Shown: positions 8,452-16,074 of the stretch, piece after piece
Layout: every line of letters starts with the position of its first letter
Numbering within the stretch: position 1 is the stretch's first letter
IMG/VR virus record: IMGVR_UViG_3300027899_000035
Span: 1 to 37,654 of that record
Length of the DNA: 37,654 bases
From: a virus
Reading direction: 5' to 3' (one strand)
Program-made: the position numbers and the translations under genes
Notes under the pieces: generated by a model
Databases searched by the model: none
What the model was told of the DNA's origin: nothing
Seen by the model: only the letters and a program-made list of their open reading frames with translations

Positions 8452-9150
8452 TTATCTTTCTTTAGCTGCAAAAACGTAATCAACAGACAAAGTTTTAGCT
8501 ACTGCTTCGCCGTTTTGAATACCAAAAGAAATAGTTAATTCTTCGTCATTAGGAAGATTAGTAGTTGCTAATTTGCCTAAAACAGTTGGATTTAAGCTAT
8601 TAGTTGAAGCAGCATAAACCACCTCATCAACGCCATTGTAATAGAAACCTACGGTAATGTAAGTTGCAGCTACAACATTAGCAATCGCGGTCGCAGTTGA
8701 TGCAGTTGAATCTTTTACAACAACGAAATCTAAGTTAGCATCGCCATCGTCTTTTCTGAAATAAACGCCATCAGTTACAGCCAATGGAGTTGTATCGGTA
8801 ATTTGAAGACCAATAACAAAATCAGATTCAGTTGCGTCAGAAACGGCAAATCTAGCTTTAAAAAATAGTTTTTTACCCGCTTCGAACTTAAATGATTCAC
8901 CAACTTTTTGCAAAGCATTTAAATCATTGTCTGCTGCTGAGTTAGTAAGCAAAAGCACGCCACCATCAACGTTAGCTAGTGCTTGAGTTGCACCAGCTTG
9001 AGTTTCGGTAACTGTCCAATCTGCCGCAGCGTAAGCGTCAAAATCATTAAAATAAGTGTGCATTTGGGTTGGATCCAATTGGATCATTTGTCCCAAAATG
9101 TTTTGAGCGGTAATGTTAGTAACGCCTTTTGTAAAATTTGTAGTTGGCAT
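8452..9150 (-). CDS. Virion structural protein (capsid-associated, beta-sandwich-like)
   Basis: 232 aa from the ATG at 9150 (MPTTNFTKGVTNI). An upstream in-frame TTG at 9207 would add 19 residues but would run through the hairpin at 9172-9190. Residues about 45-230 read like a concanavalin/jelly-roll beta sandwich (FKARFAVSDATESDFVIGLQ, YFRKDDGDANLDFVVV, ISFGIQNGE, SVDYVF), a fold used for capsid decoration proteins. The gene follows the major capsid gene directly. Function is inferred from position and strand pattern; not recognised with certainty. Confidence 0.6.
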   Translation of the reverse strand: MPTTNFTKGVTNITAQNILGQMIQLDPTQMHTYFNDFDAYAAADWTVTETQAGATQALANVDGGVLLLTNSAADNDLNALQKVGESFKFEAGKKLFFKARFAVSDATESDFVIGLQITDTTPLAVTDGVYFRKDDGDANLDFVVVKDSTASTATAIANVVAATYITVGFYYNGVDEVVYAASTNSLNPTVLGKLATTNLPNDEELTISFGIQNGEAVAKTLSVDYVFAAKER

Positions 9151-9171
9151 AATATGTATAAATTTAGTTGT

Positions 9172-9190
9172 AGGGGGAATTTCACCCCCT
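9172..9190 (-). promoter_or_regulatory. Hairpin at the 3' end of the major capsid gene
   Basis: A 6-bp G-C-rich stem (AGGGGG / CCCCCT on one strand) with a 7-nt loop lies between the capsid gene stop (9220) and the next start (9150). On the minus strand it is not followed by a U-tract, so it is better read as an mRNA-stabilising or partial-attenuation hairpin than as a full terminator. That would fit a need for more capsid protein than downstream products. Confidence 0.45.
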
Positions 9191-9219
9191 TTTACCCAAT
9201 AGGACAACAGTTAAAGGAA

Positions 9220-10125
9220 TTAAACGCCTTCAGAAGCGAAGTAACCACGAGGATCAGTTACGCCGACAGCGTAAGAGGTCATCATTTTGTATTTCTGATC
9301 AGCAGACTCAAAAGAGCTATCGTTGCTAAATTCGCCTTGAACAGCGGTAATCATTTTAGCACCTTCAGGAGCATCGGTTTTGATGTAGTAAGCATCATCT
9401 GAAGTTAAATGAGGATTTACAACAACGCCTTCAGAGAACAATCCCATGTACTTTATAGCATTAATATCGTTATTTGCGGTATTAACACGAAGTTGAGACT
9501 CTAGAATACGAGTAGCTTCAAACATCAAAGCAGGAGGAACTTGAAGAAGAATTGGTTTAATTCTTGCTTTGATTCCTCTGTCGTTGTTTGTTTCTTTGAT
9601 TTGAGTGCATAGTTCTTCTAAAGCTTCTTCGCAAAGATCTTGTGGAGTTGCTAGAGTGTTAGAGAAAGTACCAGCACGGCTTGGGTGATCGGTAGCAAAG
9701 AATTTCTTTCCATCGCCAAAAGTGTAGTTTGAATCAAAGCCATTGTTAAAAAGGTTAGCAACGTCAACTTCTTTAGTCTCACGAAGAGAAGAAGAAAGAT
9801 ATTCGTTACCTTTAGCAACAACATCAAGATACTTACTAAACGTACGAGCTTCCCAAGAAACTTGGAAACCCAAAGCGCGAGTTCTTTGATTGTAGGTTGA
9901 AACGTATCCTTGAGTCATTGAATCATAAGAAACGCCAGCGCCTTCGTTTTTAGTATTGAAAAGACCAAAAGGGCTTACCAATACGTCTCTGTCGAATTGC
10001 TCGTCAGTAGTTGACATTTTAACCAATTTAGCGGCTAAAAGATCGTCTTCTGTGTAAGAACCCCAGTAAGTAGTAATACCGGGTTTTAATGAAGTAGGAA
10101 TAGTTCCTGTTACAATAATAGACAT
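9220..10125 (-). CDS. Major capsid protein, Mu gpT-like HK97 fold
   Basis: 301 aa, about the usual length. Features typical of the Mu gpT / 'major head subunit' group: YVSTYNQRTRALGFQVSWE, then 'VANLFNNGFDSNYTFGDGKKFFATDHPS', given here by its parts VANLFNNGF and GDGKKFFATDHP, a spine helix (DLCEEALEELCTQIKE), and a C-terminal domain ending DPRGYFASE. It would self-assemble on the scaffold into the icosahedral shell. The leader (AATAAATTTTTAAAAATTT-like) lacks an obvious Shine-Dalgarno. Neighbours (decoration-like, scaffold, portal) fit. Confidence 0.8.
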   Translation of the reverse strand: MSIIVTGTIPTSLKPGITTYWGSYTEDDLLAAKLVKMSTTDEQFDRDVLVSPFGLFNTKNEGAGVSYDSMTQGYVSTYNQRTRALGFQVSWEARTFSKYLDVVAKGNEYLSSSLRETKEVDVANLFNNGFDSNYTFGDGKKFFATDHPSRAGTFSNTLATPQDLCEEALEELCTQIKETNNDRGIKARIKPILLQVPPALMFEATRILESQLRVNTANNDINAIKYMGLFSEGVVVNPHLTSDDAYYIKTDAPEGAKMITAVQGEFSNDSSFESADQKYKMMTSYAVGVTDPRGYFASEGV

Positions 10126-10151
10126 TTTTAAATAAATTTTTTAGTTAATAA

Positions 10152-10763
10152 TTAGATACCAGCTTTACCGTTGGCTTCTGTATGATTGTTAATACTAACA
10201 ACCCATTTAGCATGCTGACCAATAGCATTTTCAGGAGCGTCAAGAAGACGTTTGATTTTTAATTGGTAAGTTGCGTCAGTTGCTGGAGTAGATGTATCTA
10301 ATTCAGCACCAGATAAACCAGTTGCAGTTGAACCAGATTCAGCATAAACCACGTTAGCGTTTAAGCCAACAGAAGTAACAGCCAAAGGAGTTCCAGCAGA
10401 TTCTTCTTGAACCAAAAATTCTTGATGCGGGTTGTCAGCAACAATAGCAACTCTTTCAGTTGAAGCTGTGTTATAGCTTAAAGTTAAATTGCTTGGGATA
10501 GCTTCAAAACCAATAATAACACCAGTGATAGCGTTAGCATCGCCAGCAGTTGCTTTATTGATTTCAGGAAGAGAACCAGCAGGATATAACTTGCCACTTG
10601 TAAGAACGTTAGCAGTGTTAGAAGTGCCAGTTTTTACCACAGGATCGCCGATAAACAATGCAGTTGCATAGCTTGCAGGAATGTAGTAAGAGTTTTTAGG
10701 AATCTCCACAAAAGGAGAGTTCTTAAGCGGCGTTAAGCCAGCAGGAGTATTAGCGTTAGCCAT
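10152..10763 (-). CDS. Head decoration-like protein
   Basis: 203 aa. It starts MANANTPAGLTPLK, like many phage proteins beginning 'MANAN.P.GL.P' that are encoded immediately before the major capsid gene. The body is Ala/Thr/Asn-rich beta structure (IGDPVVKTGT, ITGVIIGFEAI, HQEFLVQEES, AKWVVSINNH) and resembles head-decoration or capsid-stabilising proteins. No SD is obvious before the ATG. It lies 26 nt upstream of the capsid gene and is surely in the same transcript. Confidence 0.6.
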   Translation of the reverse strand: MANANTPAGLTPLKNSPFVEIPKNSYYIPASYATALFIGDPVVKTGTSNTANVLTSGKLYPAGSLPEINKATAGDANAITGVIIGFEAIPSNLTLSYNTASTERVAIVADNPHQEFLVQEESAGTPLAVTSVGLNANVVYAESGSTATGLSGAELDTSTPATDATYQLKIKRLLDAPENAIGQHAKWVVSINNHTEANGKAGI

Positions 10764-10772
10764 AGTTTAATT

Positions 10773-11285
10773 TTAATTTTGTCTTGTTATGAATTTTTGT
10801 GAATCTTGTTTCACATAAGTTGAAGAACCGCTTCCCAAATCGACATTTCTCATTTTTTCTAATGTTTCATTGTTTTGGTCTTCTATTCTTTGTTTATTGT
10901 CTCTCTCAATTTTAGCATCCATTTCCTCAGAAATTTCCAAAGCGTATCTCATAAATGTTTCGCCTTGTTTGTTTGTACCACCTCTTATTGGAGCAATTTC
11001 AATGCCGTTTTCATCGGTAGCTGGTCTGTATCCCAAATCGATCAAATTTTGAATGCGATTTGGAATGTTAGAAGAAACCCATCTGCGTTTAAAGCCTACT
11101 TTTTTAGGCAGGTCAGAAACTGCACCGCTTCTTTTTAAAGAGGTGCGAGGAGTTCTAATAAATTCTCTTCCATCTGGCAATTTTACTACTTCAACGTCTC
11201 TGTTAGTAGGTCTTGCCGCTCTTGAATCTTCAATATCTAATCTTTCAAGAGAATGTGTTTTTGGATTTCTATTTGCTTCTTTCAT
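10773..11285 (-). CDS. Hypothetical head-region protein
   Basis: 170 aa, charged, no membrane segment. The central motif 'GFKRRWVSSNIPNRIQNLIDLGYRPATDENG' is seen here as key residues R-RW (78-81), N-P-RI (84-88), GY-P (95-98), a pattern common to small phage proteins encoded between scaffold and capsid genes ('RR-V-----RI---L-GY--V'). The C-terminal half is an acidic/basic helix with many Glu/Lys/Arg, possibly coiled coil. Function unknown; an assembly role is inferred from its position between scaffold and decoration genes. Confidence 0.6.
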   Translation of the reverse strand: MKEANRNPKTHSLERLDIEDSRAARPTNRDVEVVKLPDGREFIRTPRTSLKRSGAVSDLPKKVGFKRRWVSSNIPNRIQNLIDLGYRPATDENGIEIAPIRGGTNKQGETFMRYALEISEEMDAKIERDNKQRIEDQNNETLEKMRNVDLGSGSSTYVKQDSQKFITRQN

Positions 11286-11303
11286 GTTTTTTTACCTCAA
11301 TTT

Positions 11304-12278
11304 TTATTTAAAATAATCTTTAACGGCTGTTTGTTGCATTTTGGCGATTTTTTCTTTGTCGAAGTTGTATCTTTTAGCAAAAAACTCGCAGCCTTTTTTA
11401 ACGTCCGCAGGTAAATCGTTATAAGAATGCTGTTTTTTAGTGTTTTGCATTCCTCTTACTCCTGATTCAACTCTAGGAGCTTTAGAAAAGCCTAATTTAT
11501 CACTAAAACGACTTTTGATTTCATCGCTTACCAATTCTAACCTTTCCTCTAGAGGGATTCTCTCAGATAAAGTGCCAAAATATGCTGTAGCCGAAGCTTG
11601 CATCACTTTGTCTTCATGAAACCAAGTGTTATCCGCAGTCCAGCTATCAATTAAAGATTTATCATCACGACTAATTTGGTTTCTAGGCTGTTCAACTTCA
11701 GGCTCTTCAAAAGAAATTTTATTTTTCTCAAATTCTAAACGTTGTTTTTGAATAGCTCTTACTTTGGAAACGTCTCCCTCCAAAATAGCTTGTTCTTCGG
11801 CTTCTTCTAAAGATTGAAACTTATTTTGAGTCTTTTCTTCGTAAGCAATTTTTTGGACATTTAACATAACGTCCATTTGTTTGCGAAGTTCTGCCATTTG
11901 CTTTTCAAGAGCGGTTTTTTCAGAAGTTAGTTTTCTATTTCTTTCATTCAGAATAGGAGTTTCTCTTTCTTGAATAGATAAAAACTCTTCTGCTGTTTTA
12001 TGAGGCTTAGGCGTGCCATCTTTAAACTTTCCTTTAAAGAATTTGCCAGTTCTCCAACCTCTATCCCAAGCGTCCTTTTCAGTATCAGACAGGGAAGCAT
12101 AAAAAACTTTTTCCTCTGTGTTTCTGTCAACAAATTGGTTTTGTTGGACTGGCTGCTCTATTTCAGGACTTTCCGATTCTGACTCTTCCATATCCTCAAA
12201 AATAGGATTGGCAGGAGCTTCTTTTAATCCAAAAAGCTTAGAGTCATCTATTGTTGTTGATTGGTCAATTACTGGCAT
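11304..12278 (-). CDS. Scaffolding protein
   Basis: 324 aa. An acidic, disordered N-terminus (about residues 25-55, many Glu/Ser/Gln) is followed by 'DTEKDAWDRGWR..FFKGKFKDGTPKPHKTAEEFL', then a long coiled coil (about 105-185, LTSEKTALEKQMAELRKQMD). The C-terminus is basic (KEKIAKMQQTAVKDYFK). This is the standard layout of phage scaffolds, which direct procapsid assembly and then leave. The start overlaps the co-chaperonin gene by 10 nt. Position between portal and capsid genes agrees. Confidence 0.7.
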   Translation of the reverse strand: MPVIDQSTTIDDSKLFGLKEAPANPIFEDMEESESESPEIEQPVQQNQFVDRNTEEKVFYASLSDTEKDAWDRGWRTGKFFKGKFKDGTPKPHKTAEEFLSIQERETPILNERNRKLTSEKTALEKQMAELRKQMDVMLNVQKIAYEEKTQNKFQSLEEAEEQAILEGDVSKVRAIQKQRLEFEKNKISFEEPEVEQPRNQISRDDKSLIDSWTADNTWFHEDKVMQASATAYFGTLSERIPLEERLELVSDEIKSRFSDKLGFSKAPRVESGVRGMQNTKKQHSYNDLPADVKKGCEFFAKRYNFDKEKIAKMQQTAVKDYFK

Positions 12279-12616
12279 ATTTCCTCATTTATTTGCATTG
12301 CTAAAATGTCTCTGTCTAAAATAGAGCGATATTCCTTTCCGTCTTTTGTTTGGTCTTTAGATATTCTATAGCCGCAATAAGTAGGAATAATAATCTTATC
12401 ACCAACACTTGGTTTTTCTTTCCAAGTGTTATCGTCAAAAGCTTTTGCACCAAAATCAATAATGGTGGCAATTGTTTTGGCTTGTTGTTGGTCTTCTAAT
12501 GCTTTAGTTGGCGTAATAATCCCGCCCTTTGTTTTTTCTTCTACCGCATCGGGTAAAATCAAAATTCTATATTCTAAAGATTTCCAACCAGAAGTATTTT
12601 TAATTTCTTTACTCAC
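12269..12616 (-). CDS. GroES-like co-chaperonin
   Basis: 115 aa, slightly longer than bacterial GroES (about 97). Aligning by eye: LEYRILILPDAVEEKTKGGI corresponds to the first barrel strand and mobile loop of GroES (the GGI of the GroEL-binding loop is at about residues 31-33), 'ATIIDFGAKAF' to the second strand, 'VGDKIIIPTYCG' to 'VGD.V.F....G', and 'YRSILDRDILAM' to the last strand. It would cap host GroEL and help fold the phage capsid protein, as T4 gp31 does. It is inserted between portal and scaffold genes, overlapping both neighbours by 8-10 nt, so it is made together with the head proteins. Confidence 0.8.
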   Translation of the reverse strand: MSKEIKNTSGWKSLEYRILILPDAVEEKTKGGIITPTKALEDQQQAKTIATIIDFGAKAFDDNTWKEKPSVGDKIIIPTYCGYRISKDQTKDGKEYRSILDRDILAMQINEEICQ

Positions 12617-12893
12617 TCAAACCTCCATGAAATAAATTCAGCAATTCCGCTATTGCGTTCTCGTCTTTTGTGCCGAGATAATTAGAAACTTTTTCTAATG
12701 CTTCGCAGCCACCTAGAGCACTTAATATAAGGTCTTTGTTAAAAGTGTTTTGCTGCCCAATATAATTATGCGACATGCTATCTAGCAATTTAGCGCGTGA
12801 ATTTGTTAAAATTGTTTTAAATTTTAACGCTGTTGGATCGTTTAACCAATCCTTTAACTCTTTCATTTCGATTTGACTCATGTTTTTACTCAA
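12609..12893 (-). CDS. Hypothetical helical protein
   Basis: 94 aa, apparently all-helical (MKELKDWLNDPTALKFKTIL, SALGGCEALEKVSNYL). It lies between portal and co-chaperonin with an 8-nt overlap downstream and an 11-nt gap upstream. Small helical proteins at this place are common in P22-like relatives, but I cannot name a family. Translation coupling to the co-chaperonin is likely. Confidence 0.6.
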   Translation of the reverse strand: MSKNMSQIEMKELKDWLNDPTALKFKTILTNSRAKLLDSMSHNYIGQQNTFNKDLILSALGGCEALEKVSNYLGTKDENAIAELLNLFHGGLSE

Positions 12894-12904
12894 AGTTATT
12901 AATA

Positions 12905-15136
12905 TTATGTATCAGCAGAGGTTTCATCCTCCTTTTCTTTTTCGGTTGTAGGGATTTTAACTTGCTGATTCTCTAGTTTTCCTAGCGCTACTGCCGCTTT
13001 TAATCCTCTTTCTTCTTTGCGGTCGTTTATCTTTTCCAGCTCTACTACTGCCTTAAATTCCATTTCATTTTTTCTTGATTCGGCATCAATAATATTATCC
13101 ATAACATCTAATTTCTCTGTTGTTTCTGCCATTTCAGTATCTTTTACTAATTTACCTGCTTGGGCATAATTTACCAAAATTTCAGAATCTGTTTTAGCAG
13201 CATCTTTTTGGAATTTAACTTGATCTAATTCTAATTTAGCTTGATCTAGTTGTGCTGTAGTTTGAATGTCTAAGCGTTTAGTTTCTTCTTGCGCCATAGC
13301 AACTTCCATTACTGGATCAGGTTGCGGTTGTGGATTAATGATAAATTTGTCAAAGTTCTCAATTCCAGCAGTTTCAAATACTGTTCTGTGGAGCAGTAAT
13401 TGATCTACCATAGGAGAACCAATAAAACCCATTAAAAATTGAGCTTTAGCAAACTTTTGCATAGAAATAACATTTTCAGGATTGGCAACTGGAACAATGT
13501 CATAGCCTTTTAAAGAAAAATCTTCTTTAACACTTGGGCTTTCAAAAAGCTTAATGTCTAAAATTTCAGCATATTTCTTTTGGGATAAATATTCTAAATT
13601 TAACTCGTAGAATATGTTTATTTCTTGACGCAAAGAATTATAAATCCGCATAAATACGGACTTAAATTGTTTTTGTCCTTGTTCAGCCATTCCCATATAA
13701 GTAGTGGCGGCAATGTTTCCTGCGTTCTCACCAGTCAGAACATCTCTCAAAGAACCAAGCTCTTTTCCTGCATTGACCAAGAATTGCATCAATACAAATA
13801 GCGTTTGTGAAGGTTCTGGCACTGGCAAAGGAACAATTGCATCGCGAATATTGCCGCCAAAACTATCAACCATTTTCCATTCAGCAGGGCGAAAAGGTTT
13901 CATTCCGCCAGCCATATTTAAAGACTTAGAGATGAAGCCACCTCCAGTATTTTGAAGCGTGCCAGCATCTGTTAATTGGTTAATCGAGCTATTGATTGCT
14001 GAGTTGATGTTGAATAATAAATGTCCTAAGCCAACGCCATAAAACGAGCCATCAGGAGAAGGTGTAAAGATATAGCGAACAAAGAAATTAATTGCTTTGA
14101 TGCTTTGAATTTCACCTTTTTTATTTTTCTTAACGTCTTTTTCGTGGAATCTTTTGATTAGTTTTACAAGTTTGTTTGAAGCTTTGTGAATTACTGCAAT
14201 GTAAGGCTCGGAATAACCATCATTATCTAAATCAAATCTTGTGTGTTGTTCTAAAAACAAAACTAAACCAGCTTGCGACTCGTCAGAAGTTCTTTTTTCA
14301 TTATTCTTATCAAGACTATTTGTATCTGTTGCTGAATCCACGGCATCAGGATCAAAATCAAAATCAATGTAATCACCAGAGCGAATTGATGAAACTACAT
14401 CTTGCGGATATTTTTCAATCAAATGTGTTACTGGAGCTTCAAAAGAAGGAGCAAAATCATTTATAATTAACTTGTCAGGATAAACTAAGTGAGAGCAAAT
14501 CTTTTGCTCGTTTGAGTCATAATAATCTTTTTTAAACATCGTGCCAAGCGAGCCAAGAGCATTAAACAGAGCATCCATGTCTTGCTCAAAGCCTTCTATT
14601 TCTTCGTTCAACTGATAATTCATAACAGTTGCAATTCTTTGTCCGCGCTTAAGTTTAGCACCTACGTTTTGAATTGCTGGCAAGCCTGTTTCATCGAGTG
14701 TCGCAATAGAGCCGTCTTCGTTACGCATCTCATTGCCCTCAAAGTCTTTCATCACTTCGCCATCATCATTGCCAATTACTTTAGCTTTTACAATGTTTCC
14801 ATCTTTGAAAATTTCGGGGTAACATTTAGCGGCAAACTCAACGCAAGCAGTAGAAATTAAAGGAAAAATAACATTTGAGGAGCCTTCAAAAGGAAATGAA
14901 CGCTTTTCTGATTGTGAAAGCGTGTAGCGAATAATTTGCTGAAGCTGTTTTTGTTTCTCGCTTCTTGATTGTAAATCTGTTTCGTAACGTGAATTGACTT
15001 TTGACGCAATAGACGCGCGCATCTCTTCAGACAATATCTCGGCGATATTATCCGTTTCTAAAATGGTTTTAAAATCTAAATATTGAGCAGCGTCTTGAGT
15101 AAGCAAGGTTATTTGCGTTTTATTTTTCCGATACAT
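12905..15136 (-). CDS. Portal protein, P22 gp1-like
   Basis: 743 aa, in the size range of P22 portal (725). Recognisable segments: RSFPFEGSSNVIFPLISTAC near residue 90 (the PFEGSSNV...PLI..A motif of this family), 'VGLGHLLFNINSAINSSINQL' in the stem/clip region, 'NAGKELGSLRDVLTGENAGN' in the crown-side core, and a long Glu/Lys coiled C-terminus (about 610-740) corresponding to the P22 barrel. It forms the dodecameric DNA-entry vertex and binds the terminase. The downstream genes follow with an 11-nt gap. Confidence 0.85.
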   Translation of the reverse strand: MYRKNKTQITLLTQDAAQYLDFKTILETDNIAEILSEEMRASIASKVNSRYETDLQSRSEKQKQLQQIIRYTLSQSEKRSFPFEGSSNVIFPLISTACVEFAAKCYPEIFKDGNIVKAKVIGNDDGEVMKDFEGNEMRNEDGSIATLDETGLPAIQNVGAKLKRGQRIATVMNYQLNEEIEGFEQDMDALFNALGSLGTMFKKDYYDSNEQKICSHLVYPDKLIINDFAPSFEAPVTHLIEKYPQDVVSSIRSGDYIDFDFDPDAVDSATDTNSLDKNNEKRTSDESQAGLVLFLEQHTRFDLDNDGYSEPYIAVIHKASNKLVKLIKRFHEKDVKKNKKGEIQSIKAINFFVRYIFTPSPDGSFYGVGLGHLLFNINSAINSSINQLTDAGTLQNTGGGFISKSLNMAGGMKPFRPAEWKMVDSFGGNIRDAIVPLPVPEPSQTLFVLMQFLVNAGKELGSLRDVLTGENAGNIAATTYMGMAEQGQKQFKSVFMRIYNSLRQEINIFYELNLEYLSQKKYAEILDIKLFESPSVKEDFSLKGYDIVPVANPENVISMQKFAKAQFLMGFIGSPMVDQLLLHRTVFETAGIENFDKFIINPQPQPDPVMEVAMAQEETKRLDIQTTAQLDQAKLELDQVKFQKDAAKTDSEILVNYAQAGKLVKDTEMAETTEKLDVMDNIIDAESRKNEMEFKAVVELEKINDRKEERGLKAAVALGKLENQQVKIPTTEKEKEDETSADT

Positions 15137-15183
15137 TTACTCAAGGTTTTGTCAGATAAATTCATTAAAAATTAATTGTCAAG

Positions 15184-15450
15184 CTATAAATATTCTACTT
15201 TAAAATTACCCGACTCATCTGTATATTTTCTGCACAAAACAAGAAAATGAGAATCCAATTTGTCTTGTTTAATCTTCTCAAATTCCTCTTCACTTATGTT
15301 GCGTGATAGTTTAACAAACTTTAATTCTTTATTGCCACTAACGCGAATTATTTTGCGTGTATCCCAAAAGCTTTCGTCTCCCTCTTCAAAAAGATTAATT
15401 CTTCCTACATTGTTGTCTAAAAAAACTTGATAGCAATTTTTACAAATCAT
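15184..15450 (-). CDS. Hypothetical protein with N-terminal CxxC
   Basis: 88 aa. It begins MICKNCYQVF, with Cys3 and Cys6 as a possible half zinc knuckle; a third Cys lies near residue 74. The rest is charged with a helix (SEEEFEKIKQDKL). It overlaps the upstream 78-aa gene by 11 nt and precedes the portal gene. Not recognised. Confidence 0.55.
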   Translation of the reverse strand: MICKNCYQVFLDNNVGRINLFEEGDESFWDTRKIIRVSGNKELKFVKLSRNISEEEFEKIKQDKLDSHFLVLCRKYTDESGNFKVEYL

Positions 15451-15676
15451 TTAATAGCCCGTTATTTATTTTCTCAAAATAATTGTTGACTAACTGTTTT
15501 TCGCAAACAAAGAAATTTTTATTAAGAGACGGTATTGTTTGTAATTTTATCATATTAATAAATTCATCTCCATACTCGCTAGAATAGCCCTCAATAAATA
15601 AATCATTTTCTTTAAAATTAGTCCCAGCCGCTTTTGCTGCTAAATATGCTTCACGAGTCATTTTAAAATAAATCAT
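15440..15676 (-). CDS. Hypothetical protein
   Basis: 78 aa, acidic, Asn- and Phe-rich, with a helical start (TREAYLAAKAAGTN). It overlaps the 127-aa gene upstream by one base and the 88-aa gene downstream by 11 nt. These tight overlaps and the shared strand support a real gene in the operon. No family recognised. Confidence 0.5.
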   Translation of the reverse strand: MIYFKMTREAYLAAKAAGTNFKENDLFIEGYSSEYGDEFINMIKLQTIPSLNKNFFVCEKQLVNNYFEKINNGLLNDL

Positions 15677-16059
15677 TAATACCCCGCTTCTTTTAAAAGA
15701 ATTTTGCTAATAGTCTTTGGATTGTATAAGCCTCTTTTAAAAAGATTTAATCTCCAATGCAAATTACTTATATGAACTGCGTTTTCAGGATGGTTTTGAA
15801 ACCGATTGTATCTATTTTCTCTGCAATACCTTATGTTTTTTAAGATTTGGATGTAATCAAATTTAACTAATTTTCCACCAAGATATTTATATTCTCCAGC
15901 CCATTGCGTGCCATCAGTTCCACCTTGCTTTCTGTCTCTTAAATAAGTCCAAGAGTTGTGCAATACTAAAAAACACCAAAAAGGTTTTGTTCTCTTGTGA
16001 AGGGGAATTATATCGTAAATTACAGCCATTGACACTGGCTTCTTGTGTAGCTCTCTCAT
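15676..16059 (-). CDS. Hypothetical basic Trp/Tyr-rich protein
   Basis: 127 aa, basic and aromatic-rich (YRDRKQGG-like turn, 'NIRYCRENRYNRFQNHPENAV', then 'NLHWRLNLFKRGLYNP'). It lies 15 nt downstream of terL and overlaps the next gene by one base. The basic character could mean nucleic-acid binding, but no catalytic motif is visible. Not recognised. Confidence 0.5.
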   Translation of the reverse strand: MRELHKKPVSMAVIYDIIPLHKRTKPFWCFLVLHNSWTYLRDRKQGGTDGTQWAGEYKYLGGKLVKFDYIQILKNIRYCRENRYNRFQNHPENAVHISNLHWRLNLFKRGLYNPKTISKILLKEAGY

Positions 16060-16074
16060 TTTCTCAAAAATTAA

